64,000 nucleotides of DNA. It comes from Actinomycetaceae bacterium. Lineage in GTDB: Bacteria > Actinomycetota > Actinomycetes > Actinomycetales > Actinomycetaceae. Under the pieces are notes generated by a model. It had not been told where the DNA came from. It ran no database searches and worked only from the letters and a program-made list of their open reading frames with translations. Position 1 is the first letter of the stretch; each line of letters opens with the position of its first letter. Where the stretch lies: contig JAQYDG010000005.1 of NCBI GenBank assembly GCA_028724265.1, forward strand, positions 1 through 64,000. The letters run 5' to 3'. The position numbers were made by a program, and so were the translations under genes. Shown here piece by piece: positions 54,156-62,353 of the stretch.

Positions 54156-55295
54156 GTGAAAATTCAGCTGCCCGCGCTCACATCGCTCAATAAGCGCATT
54201 CCTACGGTCTTCTTCATTTTGATGCTGATCTGCCTCGTGATGCCGTCCGGATATATTGTTCAGACAACGGGCGAGGCGTTCGATGTCTCTGCCGGAGCAA
54301 GCGGCGCGAACGGAAAAAACTTAGTGACAATTACCGGAACGACAACGTACCCAACGCAATCGACGCTGCTGATGACGACGGTCAGTTCCTTTGGAACGGC
54401 GTCGGTGGGTGTACCCGGCTCGCTAGCGGCGTTGAGCATGTTCTCGCCGGATCGGCAGCTGTATCCTATTTCGCTGATCTATCCACCGGACACAACTGCT
54501 GAGGCCGCCAAACGGCAGGATATGGCAGAGATGACGGAGTCGCAGGATACTGCGGCGATCGCAGGGATGCAGGCCGCTGGTTTGCCTGTCACGATGAAGC
54601 TCGTCATTAAAGGTGCGCCTGATGAATCCCCTAATTCCACAGTTGTTGAGGATGGCGATGTTATTCAAGCGGTGGAATACCGTGGTGTTCGGCATCAGAT
54701 CACGTCATTCAAAGCACTGCAAGCAATTCTCGGCACAATATCGCCGGCAGCCACGATCCATGTGGATGTGCTTCGGCACTCCGAGCCACTGACGCTCACC
54801 CTGACCACTCAAAAAAATCCGACGGATCCTACCGGCTATACAAAGCCAGGGTCACGGCTGGGGCTTTTCGTGGCTGTTGACGACGTGACGTATCCGGCTC
54901 ACGTCACCTATGCAGTAGAAAACATTGGCGGCCCCTCAGCTGGGCAGATGTTTTCCCTTGCGATTGATGACGCTCTCACCCCAGGCTCGTTGGCAGGCAA
55001 GAACGTCGTCGCTGGAACGGGCACCATTCAGGCGGACGGCGAGATTGGGGTGATCGGCGGTATCGCTCACAAGATGAAAGGAGCAGCTGAGCGCGGCGCG
55101 CATTATTTCCTCGCGCCTGCCCTCAATTGCGCGGAGACGATCGGATACGAGCCTAACGGTATGCGTATATTTGCTGTTCGTACGATCGACGATTCACTGC
55201 GCGCGCTGGCCGCGATCAAGGCCGGGAAAACGGAGGGTCTCACCACATGCCGTGATGTGGTTCACCAGGCGCAGGAGTATGCTCACCGCCGTTAG
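54156..55295 (+). CDS. PDZ-Lon (S16) membrane-anchored protease
   Basis: The protein starts with one membrane helix (IPTVFFILMLICLVMPSGYIV), a PDZ domain (VVEDGDVIQAVEYRGVRHQI, LTTQKNP) and a C-terminal Lon-type S16 domain with GGPSAGQMFSL (catalytic Ser) and IAHKMKGAAERGA (catalytic Lys). It probably cleaves exported or membrane proteins outside the cell membrane. It is divergent from the DUF2342 gene and next to UPF0182, as in mycobacteria (Rv3194c). I use GTG 54156 (379 residues); a TTG at 54129 is possible, and no strong site exists for either. Confidence 0.87.
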   Translation: MKIQLPALTSLNKRIPTVFFILMLICLVMPSGYIVQTTGEAFDVSAGASGANGKNLVTITGTTTYPTQSTLLMTTVSSFGTASVGVPGSLAALSMFSPDRQLYPISLIYPPDTTAEAAKRQDMAEMTESQDTAAIAGMQAAGLPVTMKLVIKGAPDESPNSTVVEDGDVIQAVEYRGVRHQITSFKALQAILGTISPAATIHVDVLRHSEPLTLTLTTQKNPTDPTGYTKPGSRLGLFVAVDDVTYPAHVTYAVENIGGPSAGQMFSLAIDDALTPGSLAGKNVVAGTGTIQADGEIGVIGGIAHKMKGAAERGAHYFLAPALNCAETIGYEPNGMRIFAVRTIDDSLRALAAIKAGKTEGLTTCRDVVHQAQEYAHRR

Positions 55296-55505
55296 CTTAT
55301 TTGTCAGCCGTATCTGAAGCGCATGCCGTTCCTGAGCCGGAGATCTTCGCTGATGGCGTGGTCGAGCGGTACTCCTCGCTATCGCGGCGGCATTCTTTGT
55401 GGAACAATAACAGGGGAGAACAATCTATCGTTCGTCGTGGTGGTTGGTGAGAATCGGTGATCGGTCCGCCAAGGATGACGAATCTGGCAAGACAAAGGGG
55501 CTATC

Positions 55506-58500
55506 GTGGCGACACGAAATATGAATTCAGAAACGAGTCAGAAGAGGCGAAGTCAGTCAGGCGCATTCATTCCGACTCTTATTGTTCTGGCAGTTCTCGT
55601 TGTCGCGCTGGTTATCGGAGCCAACATCTTCACAGAAGTATCCTGGTACTCGCAGCTGAAGGCTTCCCGCGTATTCTGGACTCAGTGGGGGTGGACGGCT
55701 GCGCTTGGCGCGCTGGGAATTATCCTGGTAAGCGGCTCGATGCTCGTGAACTTCGTTATTGCCCGGCGATCCCTCGGTGCTGGTTCTGATGGTTCACGTC
55801 GTTCTGGCAAACGGCGTGGCGCGAAGTCCGCTCGAAGCGGGAGCTCTGCAAGCGGGGCAGCCGCCGGTGAATCTGCCTCTGAGGCAGCGAGCGCAGACTC
55901 GGATGGAGCCTCAGACGGGAAGAAATCTGATGAGGCGGGCACAAGCAGTCACGAGAATCCCCAGGATCGGCACACGTCACACGATCACACAGGTGACTCA
56001 GGCGATCATAAGGATCGTCACGGAAAGTTCGGTGCACGCGATTCTTTCGCAGCGTTGATGAACGGCTTGATGCCATCAGGATTTGGATCGTCCGTCAAGA
56101 TGCCGAAGTCAAAGAGGAGCGCCACAGCAGCGTCCAGCGTCAGCAAAGCTGCTCAGTATCGCTGGCTGGTTGTGGGTTTGGCGTTGATCATTGGAATCTT
56201 CTTTGGCGCGCAGCTTGGCGGGGAGTGGAGAACATACCTGACGTGGGCGTACCGAACCCCATTCGGCACAACCGATCCACAGTTCCATAAGGACATCAGC
56301 TTCTACGTGTTTACTTTGCCGATGTTGCATTCGCTGTTGAGGCTGTTCGTCTTGATGCTGATCGTTGGTGCTCTCGGCGCATTGATCGCGCACTATCTCT
56401 ACGGTGGCTTTACGGCTAAGTCGGGTCAGCGGGTTGCGATGCCTACGCGGCTTCATTTGGGCATTTTGGGCGGTGTTGCAGCACTTCTCCTTGGTGCACG
56501 TTTCTGGCTTTCGCGCTATGACATGTTGCTGAATGACAATTCAAAGTTTGCTGGCGCATCGTATTCAGACGTCAACGCCTCGCTTCCTGGGCGGACGATT
56601 TTGGCTATCGCCTGCGTCTTGCTGGCTGTGCTGGTGGTGTTCGCGGCGGTGAAAGGCACAACAAAGCTGGTGGTTGCAGCTCTGATTGCAGGCCTGGTGA
56701 CGTCGTTGGTTGTCAGCTGGGGATATCCGGCTATCATTCAACAATTCAAGGTCACGCCGAACGCCGTCGAGCTCGAAAGCCCGTATATCCAGAGGAATAT
56801 CGATGCCACGCTCAAGGCGTATGGGCTCGATAAAGTAGAGAGTACTAACTACACTGCGAAGACAACTGCAGAGGCTGGGCAGCTGCGTCAAGATGCCGAA
56901 GCGACAGCACAGATTCGCTTGCTGGATCCGAATATCCTGTCGCCGACATTCAATCAGCTGCAGCAGAACAAGCAGTATTATCAGTTCAGCAATCAGCTCT
57001 CTGTGGATAGCTACAAGATCGATGGTGTTGATCGGGATACCGTTATTGCAGTTCGTGAGTTGAATTTGGATGGTCTCGATCAGTCCCAGCGAACTTGGGT
57101 GAACGATCATACGGTGTATACGCACGGATACGGTGTCGCCGCCGCATACGGGAATACCACCTCGGATCGTGGTGCTCCGCAGTTCTTCCAGAGTGGCATT
57201 CCCTCGGTTGGTCAACTCGGTGACTACGAACCACGTGTCTACTTTGGGCAGAATTCGCCGGACTATTCCATCGTCGGAGGAGCACCGCAAGGGAGTTCTG
57301 GATGGGAAATCGATTACCCTGACGACAAGAACAAGGGGCAAGTCAACACGAATTATGCGGGCAATGGTGGTCCGAAGATTTCCAACGCGTTGGATAAGTT
57401 GCTGTATGCAATCCGTTTCGGATCCACAGATATGTTCTTCTCCGATCGTGTGACCTCCAATTCGCAAATTTTGTTCAATCGCGATCCGCAGGATCGCGTG
57501 GCCAAGGTCGCGCCATACTTGACGTTGGATTCCCGGGTTTTCCCTGCGATTGTGGATACCGATGGCAATCCGAAAACACCGAAGCGCCTTGTGTGGATGA
57601 TCGACGGATATACAACGTCAAATAACTATCCGTATTCGGCGCGGGAGTCGCTGCAGGCTGCGACTGCGGATTCGTTGTCTCCGCAGATGGAGATGTACGG
57701 CCAGGCACCCCAGCAGGTGAACTATATTCGCAACTCTGTGAAGGCCACTGTGGATGCCTATGATGGCTCGGTCACGCTGTATGCGTGGGATGTGAACGAT
57801 CCGATCCTCAAGGCCTGGAATAAGATCTTCCCGAACATGCTCAAACCGATCTCCGATATCTCCAGCGACCAGATGGCGCATGTGAGGTATCCAGAGGATC
57901 TGTTCAAGGTACAGCGCACGCTGCTTGCGAAATATCACGTCACGGATGCTGCGAGCTTCTACTCCGGTGGTGACTTCTGGAAGGTGCCGAATGAGCCAGC
58001 TGCAGGCGCTGATACTGGTCAGTTGCAGCCTCCGTTCTATCTGACGTTGCAGATGCCAGGGCAGGAGAGTGCTGAGTTCTCTCTATCGACGAGTTTCGTA
58101 CCCGGTGGCACGACTCAGCGCAACGTGATGACCGGCTTCCTCGCTGTCAACTCCAACGCGGGATCTGAAGCGGGCAAGGTTGCGCAAGACTACGGCACTT
58201 TGAGGCTGATTGAGCTTCCCCGAGACCAAACTGTTCCCGGCCCGGGTCAGGCGCAGAACAATTTCGTCACAGACTCTGCTGTCTCTACGCAGTTGAACCT
58301 GCTGCGGCAGGGCGGCACGAACGTGCGCATGGGCAATTTGTTGAGCCTCCCCGTTGGCGGTGGCCTCCTGTACGTGCAACCGGTGTATGTGGAGGCGTCC
58401 TCGGGTACGACGTATCCGTTGATGCAGTACGTGTTGACGAGCTTCGGTGACGGTAATCCGATTGGTTTTGCTCAAACACTCCAAGAGTCGCTGAACAAGA

Positions 58501-58919
58501 CCTTCGGCGGAAATGCTGGTGCTGCTGCCGGTGACGTCGCTAACCAGGGTAAACGTACCGACTCCGGTGCAGGTGCAGCGGCAAGCTCGCAGGCAGGCAG
58601 CGTTGGGGATTCACAATCTGGGCAAAACTCCCAGCCCGATGCTCAGGCGAGCCCGCAAGCTAGCGCCGCGCAACCTCCAGCAGGCGGTGCGGGCAGCGAA
58701 CAGAAGCTGAACTCGGCACTTGAAGATGCGAGCAAGGCTATGAAAGATTCCGATAACGCGATGAAAGCTGGGGATTGGACGGCATACGGTGAAGCTCAGA
58801 AGCGTCTGCAATCTGCTCTCGAATCTGCTGTTTCTGCTGAACAACAGTTGAGTAAAGCAGCGGAGGGTAACGCAGCTGCAGCGAGCAGTAGTGCATCGTC
58901 AGGATCGGGAGGCAAATAG
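55506..58919 (+). CDS. UPF0182-family large membrane protein
   Basis: The 1137-residue protein has the UPF0182 layout: seven or so membrane helices in the first 400 residues and a large extracellular domain (for example RNIDATLKAYGLDKVE, NYPYSARESLQAA, WDVNDPILKAW). Function is unknown. A hydrophilic insertion of about 85 residues (RSGKRRGAKSARSG... to DHKDRHGKFG) separates the second and third helices, and the last 100 residues are Ala/Ser/Gln-rich. The GTG start has AAAGGGG upstream. It is 210 bp after the PDZ-Lon gene on the same strand, likely cotranscribed. Confidence 0.88.
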   Translation: MATRNMNSETSQKRRSQSGAFIPTLIVLAVLVVALVIGANIFTEVSWYSQLKASRVFWTQWGWTAALGALGIILVSGSMLVNFVIARRSLGAGSDGSRRSGKRRGAKSARSGSSASGAAAGESASEAASADSDGASDGKKSDEAGTSSHENPQDRHTSHDHTGDSGDHKDRHGKFGARDSFAALMNGLMPSGFGSSVKMPKSKRSATAASSVSKAAQYRWLVVGLALIIGIFFGAQLGGEWRTYLTWAYRTPFGTTDPQFHKDISFYVFTLPMLHSLLRLFVLMLIVGALGALIAHYLYGGFTAKSGQRVAMPTRLHLGILGGVAALLLGARFWLSRYDMLLNDNSKFAGASYSDVNASLPGRTILAIACVLLAVLVVFAAVKGTTKLVVAALIAGLVTSLVVSWGYPAIIQQFKVTPNAVELESPYIQRNIDATLKAYGLDKVESTNYTAKTTAEAGQLRQDAEATAQIRLLDPNILSPTFNQLQQNKQYYQFSNQLSVDSYKIDGVDRDTVIAVRELNLDGLDQSQRTWVNDHTVYTHGYGVAAAYGNTTSDRGAPQFFQSGIPSVGQLGDYEPRVYFGQNSPDYSIVGGAPQGSSGWEIDYPDDKNKGQVNTNYAGNGGPKISNALDKLLYAIRFGSTDMFFSDRVTSNSQILFNRDPQDRVAKVAPYLTLDSRVFPAIVDTDGNPKTPKRLVWMIDGYTTSNNYPYSARESLQAATADSLSPQMEMYGQAPQQVNYIRNSVKATVDAYDGSVTLYAWDVNDPILKAWNKIFPNMLKPISDISSDQMAHVRYPEDLFKVQRTLLAKYHVTDAASFYSGGDFWKVPNEPAAGADTGQLQPPFYLTLQMPGQESAEFSLSTSFVPGGTTQRNVMTGFLAVNSNAGSEAGKVAQDYGTLRLIELPRDQTVPGPGQAQNNFVTDSAVSTQLNLLRQGGTNVRMGNLLSLPVGGGLLYVQPVYVEASSGTTYPLMQYVLTSFGDGNPIGFAQTLQESLNKTFGGNAGAAAGDVANQGKRTDSGAGAAASSQAGSVGDSQSGQNSQPDAQASPQASAAQPPAGGAGSEQKLNSALEDASKAMKDSDNAMKAGDWTAYGEAQKRLQSALESAVSAEQQLSKAAEGNAAAASSSASSGSGGK

Positions 58920-58964
58920 AAGCTGAGGCGACTAGGCGGCGACTAGCCGCGACGGTCTGAGTGT

Positions 58965-59002
58965 GATCGGGGTTGAGTGGTATGTGCTGCTCAGCCCCGA
59001 TC
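58965..59002 (+). terminator. Hairpin terminator after UPF0182 gene
   Basis: A 13-bp stem (58965-58977 with 58990-59002, one T-G wobble) closes a 12-nt loop, 45 bp after the stop codon, and is followed by TTTGTGT. A likely intrinsic terminator. Confidence 0.7.
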
Positions 59003-59039
59003 TTTGTGTGCCGTATCTGGTTCATCGCGTCAAGTTCGT

Positions 59040-59057
59040 CGCGTTGTGCGCAACGCG
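59040..59057 (+). promoter_or_regulatory. Perfect hairpin upstream of purine permease
   Basis: CGCGTTG-TGCG-CAACGCG is a 7-bp perfect stem with a 4-nt loop, about 125 bp before the permease. Either an operator or a short RNA hairpin; function unknown. No purine riboswitch pattern is seen here. Confidence 0.35.
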
Positions 59058-59183
59058 TCACGTTCAAGCCATTCAATGGTATGAAAGGCATGGGTAGCCC
59101 TATGTCTCCCAAGGTTAATCGCCGTATTTCATATCATGGACAGCCTATGCATGAGTGCAGCCGAACGGCGACAATTTCTTTAA

Positions 59184-60737
59184 GTGATGACGTTGAAATC
59201 AGATGAGAGCCACAACGGGGCTCCCGAACAATCAGAGCAATCATCCTCAGGTACACGGCTGCCACGTGACGGCCAGCACGCACCTCACGGACAGGACTCT
59301 TCCACTCGCGTGAGTGCATTGGATCGATATTTCCACCTCAGCGAGCGGGGATCTTCACTCGTGCAGGAAATCCGTGGCGGAATCGTGACGTTCTTCGCCA
59401 TGGTGTACATTTTGGTGCTCAACCCCATTATTCTTTCGGGGACAGACTCAACAGGCGCCTATCTCGGGGGAGGCACGCAGCCAAACGTTGCCGCGATCTC
59501 CGCTGGTACCGCCCTCGTCGCCGGTGTGATGACGATCCTCATGGGCGCAGTGGCGAATTTCCCGCTTGCCTTGGCGGCGGGTCTTGGGCTGAACTCGATG
59601 GTTGCCTATACCATTGTGCAGCTGCCTGGCATGACGTGGGCAGACGGAATGGGCATTATCGTTCTGGAAGGAATCGTTGTTGTTCTGCTCGTGCTCACCG
59701 GGCTGCGCGAAGCGATTTTCCGTGCCGTGCCGCGTTTTTTGAGAACCGCGATTTCGGTTGGTATCGGTCTGTTTATCGCACTCGTCGGACTGGTGAATGC
59801 AGGCATGATTCGCGCTGGCAGCGGAACAGTGCTGAGCTTCGGTAAAGACGGATCCATCTCCACACTACCAATGGTGGTGTTCATTATCGGCCTGTTCCTG
59901 ACGATCATTCTGATGATCCGCCAGGTGCGTGGCGCAATCCTCATTTCGATGGTTGCTACCACCACGCTCTCGGTAATCCTCGAAGCGATCGTTCACCTGG
60001 GTGCGATTTCAGATAAGAATCCGGGTGGATGGGGTCTTTCTGTGCCGAAGCTGAATGGTTCTCCAGTACAGGTTCCACATTTTTCAACGCTGTTCCAGTT
60101 CTCTATTGTTGGACCATTTGAACACCTGGGTGTGATCGCCGTCGTTGTGCTCGCGTTTTCCGTCATGCTGGCGGACTTCTTCGACACGATGGGCACGATG
60201 GTCGCCGTCGGGGAGGAAGGCAATCTTCTCGACGAAAGCGGCGCACCCTATGGAACGAAGCGCATTCTCATGATCGACTCGCTGGCTGCGGTTGCTGGTG
60301 GCGTAGGTGGCGTTTCGTCAAACACCTCGTTCGTCGAAGCAACCACTGGTGTTGCGGATGGTGCACGCACGGGGCTAGCGTCTATCGTCACTGGTATTCT
60401 GTTTATTCTTTCCACATTCTTTGCGCCGCTGGCTGCGATGGTACCGAACGAGGCTGCAGCACCGGCTTTGGTTGCGGTTGGGTTCCTGATGATGCAGCAG
60501 GTGATGGAGATTCAGTGGCAGGATTTGGCGACGGCAATTCCTGCATTTTTGGCGATTATCTTTATGCCGTTCGGCTATTCGATCACTGTTGGCATCGGTG
60601 TTGGTTTCATCAGCTATGTTGTGGTGGAAACGGCACTTGGCCGTGCTCGCAAGGTACATGGGTTGATGTGGGTCACCGCGGCGCTGTTTGTTGTCTACTT
60701 CCTGTTAGGGCCTATTCAATCGGCGCTCTCCCTCTGA
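59184..60737 (+). CDS. NCS2-family purine permease (AzgA/PbuG type)
   Basis: The 517-residue protein has about 13 membrane helices and the AzgA-branch motifs: LDRYFHLSERGSSLVQEIRGG, FFAMVYILVLNPIILS, LALAAGLGLNSMVAYT and the central ADFFDTMGTMVAVGEEG with the substrate-site segment. It imports hypoxanthine, guanine or adenine by proton symport. The first 45 residues are polar and extra. The start GTG 59184/ATG 59187 has no good ribosome binding site; a GTG at VSALDRYF may be the true one. It fits with guaB1 in purine salvage. Confidence 0.87.
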   Translation: MMTLKSDESHNGAPEQSEQSSSGTRLPRDGQHAPHGQDSSTRVSALDRYFHLSERGSSLVQEIRGGIVTFFAMVYILVLNPIILSGTDSTGAYLGGGTQPNVAAISAGTALVAGVMTILMGAVANFPLALAAGLGLNSMVAYTIVQLPGMTWADGMGIIVLEGIVVVLLVLTGLREAIFRAVPRFLRTAISVGIGLFIALVGLVNAGMIRAGSGTVLSFGKDGSISTLPMVVFIIGLFLTIILMIRQVRGAILISMVATTTLSVILEAIVHLGAISDKNPGGWGLSVPKLNGSPVQVPHFSTLFQFSIVGPFEHLGVIAVVVLAFSVMLADFFDTMGTMVAVGEEGNLLDESGAPYGTKRILMIDSLAAVAGGVGGVSSNTSFVEATTGVADGARTGLASIVTGILFILSTFFAPLAAMVPNEAAAPALVAVGFLMMQQVMEIQWQDLATAIPAFLAIIFMPFGYSITVGIGVGFISYVVVETALGRARKVHGLMWVTAALFVVYFLLGPIQSALSL

Positions 60738-60812
60738 TGAACTGATGAACTGGCGCGACTGGCTGATGAGCTGTTGAACAGTTGAGGTGGCGAGCTGGCG
60801 AACTGTGAGCTA
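60736..60812. repeat. Short degenerate repeats of a CTGATGAACTGGCGA theme
   Basis: Directly after the permease stop, CTGATGAACTGATGAACTGG is followed by variants (CGACTGGCTGATGAGCTG, TGGCGAGCTGGCGAACTG). They are short, imperfect repeats of a 8-10 base theme without clear function. Confidence 0.45.
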
Positions 60813-60862
60813 CTGAGGCACGTATCCGAAGATGCGGGTTCGGTATCTCACATGCCTCCGCC

Positions 60863-60891
60863 TTGAGGAATGGCACGGCACCCACTATGAT
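60863..60891 (+). promoter_or_regulatory. Promoter of tRNA-fMet
   Basis: TTGAGG (60863-60868) and TATGAT (60886-60891) are 17 bp apart, and the tRNA begins 12 bp after the -10 box. This agrees with a strong housekeeping promoter. Confidence 0.7.
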
Positions 60892-60903
60892 GTTATAAGT
60901 CAT

Positions 60904-60977
60904 CGCGGGGTGGAGCAGTTCGGTAGCTCGCCGGGCTCATAACCCGGAGGTCGGTGGTTCAAATCCGCCCCCCGCAA
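60904..60977 (+). tRNA. Initiator tRNA-fMet (CAU)
   Basis: A full cloverleaf: acceptor CGCGGGG with CCCCGCA, D arm GGAGCAGTTCGGTAGCTC, anticodon arm CCGGG-CTCATAA-CCCGG, T arm GGTGG-TTCAAAT-CCGCC. The first base pair is a C1-A72 mismatch and the anticodon stem has three G-C pairs next to the loop, both marks of the initiator. The CCA end is not encoded. A long hairpin terminator follows. Confidence 0.95.
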
Positions 60978-60985
60978 CGGACGTT

Positions 60986-61017
60986 AAAGCCTCTAGCTCT
61001 CGTGAGCTAGAGGCTTT
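60986..61017 (+). terminator. Terminator of the tRNA gene
   Basis: A perfect 14-bp stem (AAAGCCTCTAGCTC 60986-60999 with 61004-61017) around a TCGT loop, ending in TTT, 8 bp after the tRNA. The A/T base of the stem allows bidirectional use. Confidence 0.85.
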
Positions 61018-61238
61018 CGCATATCCAGGCTTGAATGCGCGGGAATTCACTTTTGTCTATTACTAATCCGGAATTGTATCGGTGGGTAAGGGCAAGTTGA
61101 GCGCCCATAGGTCACTCGCGTAGAGAGAATAACGTACGCTGCGTTTCTCGCGCTGTGCCGTGCGCCGGCTAGATTTTGTCGTAATGAGGTACGGATGAGC
61201 GGTGGTCGGAGTGAAACGCATCGCAACGTTAGGAACCG

Positions 61239-62294
61239 CTACGCGTGCGATTTGATAACAGTCCTCGTAGCTGCGATCTTGCGATCGGCATAATCCACCA
61301 CATCTTTGATGACGAGCTTCTGGATTGCAGTAATGAACGTAGAGATGAAATCAAAATCAATCTCGTCGTTCTTTGTGGGAAGTTTTATCGTTTGACGTGA
61401 AAACGTGGATTCAAAATTTCGCACTAACACTGACTGGAACACAGATCCGAACTTGTTGAGAAGTGAAGTAAAGAATAATGCTAGGTAGCGATCCAGAGCA
61501 AATCCTTTGGGAACGGCACGTTTTGTAAACTGGCCGGCATAAAAATCCTTATCCATATAGAAAAACTGCATGCCGATCATGCCTACGGCGAGACAACCCT
61601 TGGGAATGAGATGCGAGTCGTCCAAGTGCTCCACATAACCGGCGATGCCGTTACTAGAGCTTGTCCGAGTAAAATATGGAAACCTCTGCACGTCGGTAAA
61701 CGTGAAATTTCGTTTGTCTAGTTGCGGATTTGTTTTAATTTCAAACAGGTCTCCGAGCCGGTATTCGCCCCAATCGATAGAATCAAACTTCCCTAGTGCC
61801 TCGATCTCGGTGGGGGTCAGGGAGTAATCATGCAAGCCGGTGGCCTGTAGATAGGCTTCCAGCTCGGCTAGCCGCTGAGCTTCCAGCTCGGCTACAAAAT
61901 CCTCCATGAAATCAAAATCGATCTCACCGTTCTTGGTCGGGAGCTTTACCGTAATATCAAGACTTCTTGAACTACGTAATTTGTTTCCATAGGAAAACAT
62001 TCCGTAGAGAGATTTGCCAATCGTTGCAGACATGAATAGTAATACGCTACTTGAATACGGTTGGTTTTCGTTCCAATACACGCCTGTATCGTCACCGGCT
62101 CCGTATTCATAGTTTCTGTAGAACGAGTTACCGAAAATATCTATGGTAATGGAGTTACTCGGGAAAGATGCGACAGGGTTTGAGATATAGCCAACTACGC
62201 CAGTATTAGTTACTCCCGACATGACGAAAGGTATGGTTCCAGGAAGTTGGTCATCTTTCTTTAGGCGCTGCCCTTGCTCAATGTGATCAAACAA
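61239..62294 (-). CDS. hsdS: Type I-like restriction-modification specificity subunit (HsdS), 5' end disrupted
   Basis: The protein has two target-recognition halves, each ending in the same hinge (KLPTKNGEIDFDF and KLPTKNDEIDFDF), and the second starts WGEYRLGDLFEIKTN. It directs methylation to a bipartite DNA site with the modification subunit just upstream. The coordinates use TTG 62294, the only start in this frame, but the first half clearly begins earlier: the frame upstream reads TVEWGEYRLGDL without ATG or GTG. An ATG at 62373, next to the modification gene's end, is one base out of frame. The gene is probably frameshifted, or uses a shift or unusual start. Confidence 0.75.
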   Translation of the reverse strand: MFDHIEQGQRLKKDDQLPGTIPFVMSGVTNTGVVGYISNPVASFPSNSITIDIFGNSFYRNYEYGAGDDTGVYWNENQPYSSSVLLFMSATIGKSLYGMFSYGNKLRSSRSLDITVKLPTKNGEIDFDFMEDFVAELEAQRLAELEAYLQATGLHDYSLTPTEIEALGKFDSIDWGEYRLGDLFEIKTNPQLDKRNFTFTDVQRFPYFTRTSSSNGIAGYVEHLDDSHLIPKGCLAVGMIGMQFFYMDKDFYAGQFTKRAVPKGFALDRYLALFFTSLLNKFGSVFQSVLVRNFESTFSRQTIKLPTKNDEIDFDFISTFITAIQKLVIKDVVDYADRKIAATRTVIKSHA

Positions 62295-62353
62295 GTCTCC
62301 GAGCCGGTATTCGCCCCACTCAACTGTGGCTAGTTTCGCGTTGAGTGAGGCGG

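Noticed and set aside
56565-57467. A 300-codon open frame antisense to the UPF0182 gene
   Set aside because: Antisense shadow of a long GC-biased gene; no independent signals.
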